This document shows positions 4,573-5,140 of a DNA stretch of 5,140 nt, one piece after another. A program made the position numbers and the translations under genes. The notes under the pieces were generated by a model, which saw only the letters and a program-made list of their open reading frames with translations, made no database searches and was not told the origin of the DNA. How positions within the stretch are numbered: position 1 is the stretch's first letter; every line of letters begins with the position of its first letter. Location of the stretch: positions 1 through 5,140 of the forward strand of contig JAKOWQ010000046.1 in the NCBI GenBank assembly GCA_029781465.1. Reading direction: 5' to 3'. The stretch is from Pseudomonadota bacterium (GTDB lineage: Bacteria > Pseudomonadota > Alphaproteobacteria > Sphingomonadales > Sphingomonadaceae).

Positions 4573-5140
4573 ATGGACGATTCACCCGACATTTTCGGAA
4601 ACGAGGACGAGGATCAGGGCCCCAGCGCGGCTGAGCTTGAGGCCGCCGGGCAGAGCGCGATGTTCGCTGCGCCCGTTCCGGCGCCCGCGCCTCCGGCGGC
4701 CAGCGCGGCTCCGGCGCAGCCCTATCGGGTGCTGGCGCGCAAGTATCGCCCGCAGACCTTTTCCCAGCTGATCGGCCAGGACGCGATGGTCCAGACCCTG
4801 GCCAACGCCATCCGGCGCGAACGGCTGGCCCATGCCTTTCTGATGACCGGTGTGCGCGGGGTGGGCAAGACCAGCACCGCGCGGCTGATCGCCAAGGCGC
4901 TGAACTGCGTCGGCCCGGACGGGCAGGGCGGGCCGACGATCGACCCGTGCGGCCAGTGCGAACCCTGCTTGGCGATTGCCGAGGGGCGCCACATCGACGT
5001 GATCGAGATGGACGCGGCCAGCCACACCGGGGTCGACGACGTGCGCGAGATCATCGAGGCGGTGCGCTATGCCGCGGTTTCCGCGCGCTACAAGATCTAC
5101 ATCATCGACGAAGTCCACATGCTTAGCCGCAACGCGTTCA
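4573..5140 (+). CDS. dnaX: DNA polymerase III subunit gamma/tau, N-terminal part (3' end outside window)
   Basis: 189 complete codons are seen before the window ends. Residues about 50-189 are the AAA+ clamp-loader core: YRVLARKYRPQTFSQLIGQD (51-70), Walker A GVRGVGKTS (93-101), the zinc-binding cysteines C112, C126, C129 and C132 (LNC ... CGQCEPC), MDAASHTGVDDVRE, and Walker B DEVH (179-182). The protein loads the beta sliding clamp and organises the replicative polymerase. The ATG at 4573 is chosen because AAGGA (4564-4568) lies 4 nt upstream; the ATG at 4568 is out of frame. Residues 1-49 are an acidic then Pro/Ala-rich extension absent from E. coli DnaX, which starts at MSYQVLARK; such extensions are plausible in sphingomonads. 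Any frameshift site for making gamma would lie outside the window. The gene is preceded by ffs and a highly structured spacer that could affect its expression. Confidence 0.97.
   Translation, partial: MDDSPDIFGNEDEDQGPSAAELEAAGQSAMFAAPVPAPAPPAASAAPAQPYRVLARKYRPQTFSQLIGQDAMVQTLANAIRRERLAHAFLMTGVRGVGKTSTARLIAKALNCVGPDGQGGPTIDPCGQCEPCLAIAEGRHIDVIEMDAASHTGVDDVREIIEAVRYAAVSARYKIYIIDEVHMLSRNAF

Noticed and set aside
4230..4634. Open frame of 134 codons on + across the SRP RNA and the long inverted repeat
   Set aside because: It overlaps ffs and the start of dnaX, begins inside the candidate promoter, and its composition (runs of G, S, P) reflects high G+C and palindromes rather than a protein.
1..5140. 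CRISPR array, insertion sequence or phage genes
   Set aside because: No regularly spaced direct repeats, transposase, integrase or phage-like proteins are present.

Overview
The window looks like a piece of a high-G+C alphaproteobacterial chromosome, most probably from Sphingomonadales (Sphingomonas / Novosphingobium / Erythrobacter type). Three things point there. The SRP RNA has an alphaproteobacterial-type sequence. There is a bacterial homologue of the mitochondrial complex I accessory subunit NDUFS4. An inverted repeat inside hrpB has arms beginning CTTCGACAGGCTCAGCCCG, a repeat I recall as common in sphingomonad genomes. All recognised genes lie on the + strand.

Layout. Positions 1-301 hold the C-terminal third of an aldo/keto reductase. 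It is followed after 10 nt by hrpB (312-2837), a complete DEAH-box helicase gene whose reading frame carries the inverted repeat at 1782-1857. An 88-nt gap then leads to a two-gene unit: a 79-aa protein of unknown function (GTG start, 2926-3165) and, 11 nt later, a CheY-like receiver protein with a Pro/Ala-rich N-terminal tail (3177-3734). Next is the NDUFS4-like gene (3788-4066), preceded by a small perfect palindrome.

From 4067 to 4572 (506 nt) I see no protein gene, but the stretch is full of RNA-like structure. It holds a rod-shaped imperfect hairpin (4081-4156), a plausible promoter (4230-4258), the 4.5S / small SRP RNA gene ffs (about 4262-4357) ending in a T5 run, a near-perfect 34-bp inverted repeat (4392-4475), a perfect 9-bp hairpin (4478-4499), and a second copy of the 12-bp sequence found at the SRP RNA 3' end (4519-4530). 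dnaX starts at 4573 and runs off the window.

How they fit together. ffs next to dnaX is a recurring bacterial arrangement. The genes are mostly housekeeping: RNA helicase, respiratory complex I accessory factor, protein targeting RNA and the replication clamp loader. The small unknown protein and the receiver protein probably form an operon, but no partner kinase is visible. I found no convincing new defence, mobile or biosynthetic system. The parts that deserve a second look are the structured ffs-dnaX spacer, the rod-like element upstream of ffs, and the in-frame repeat in hrpB.
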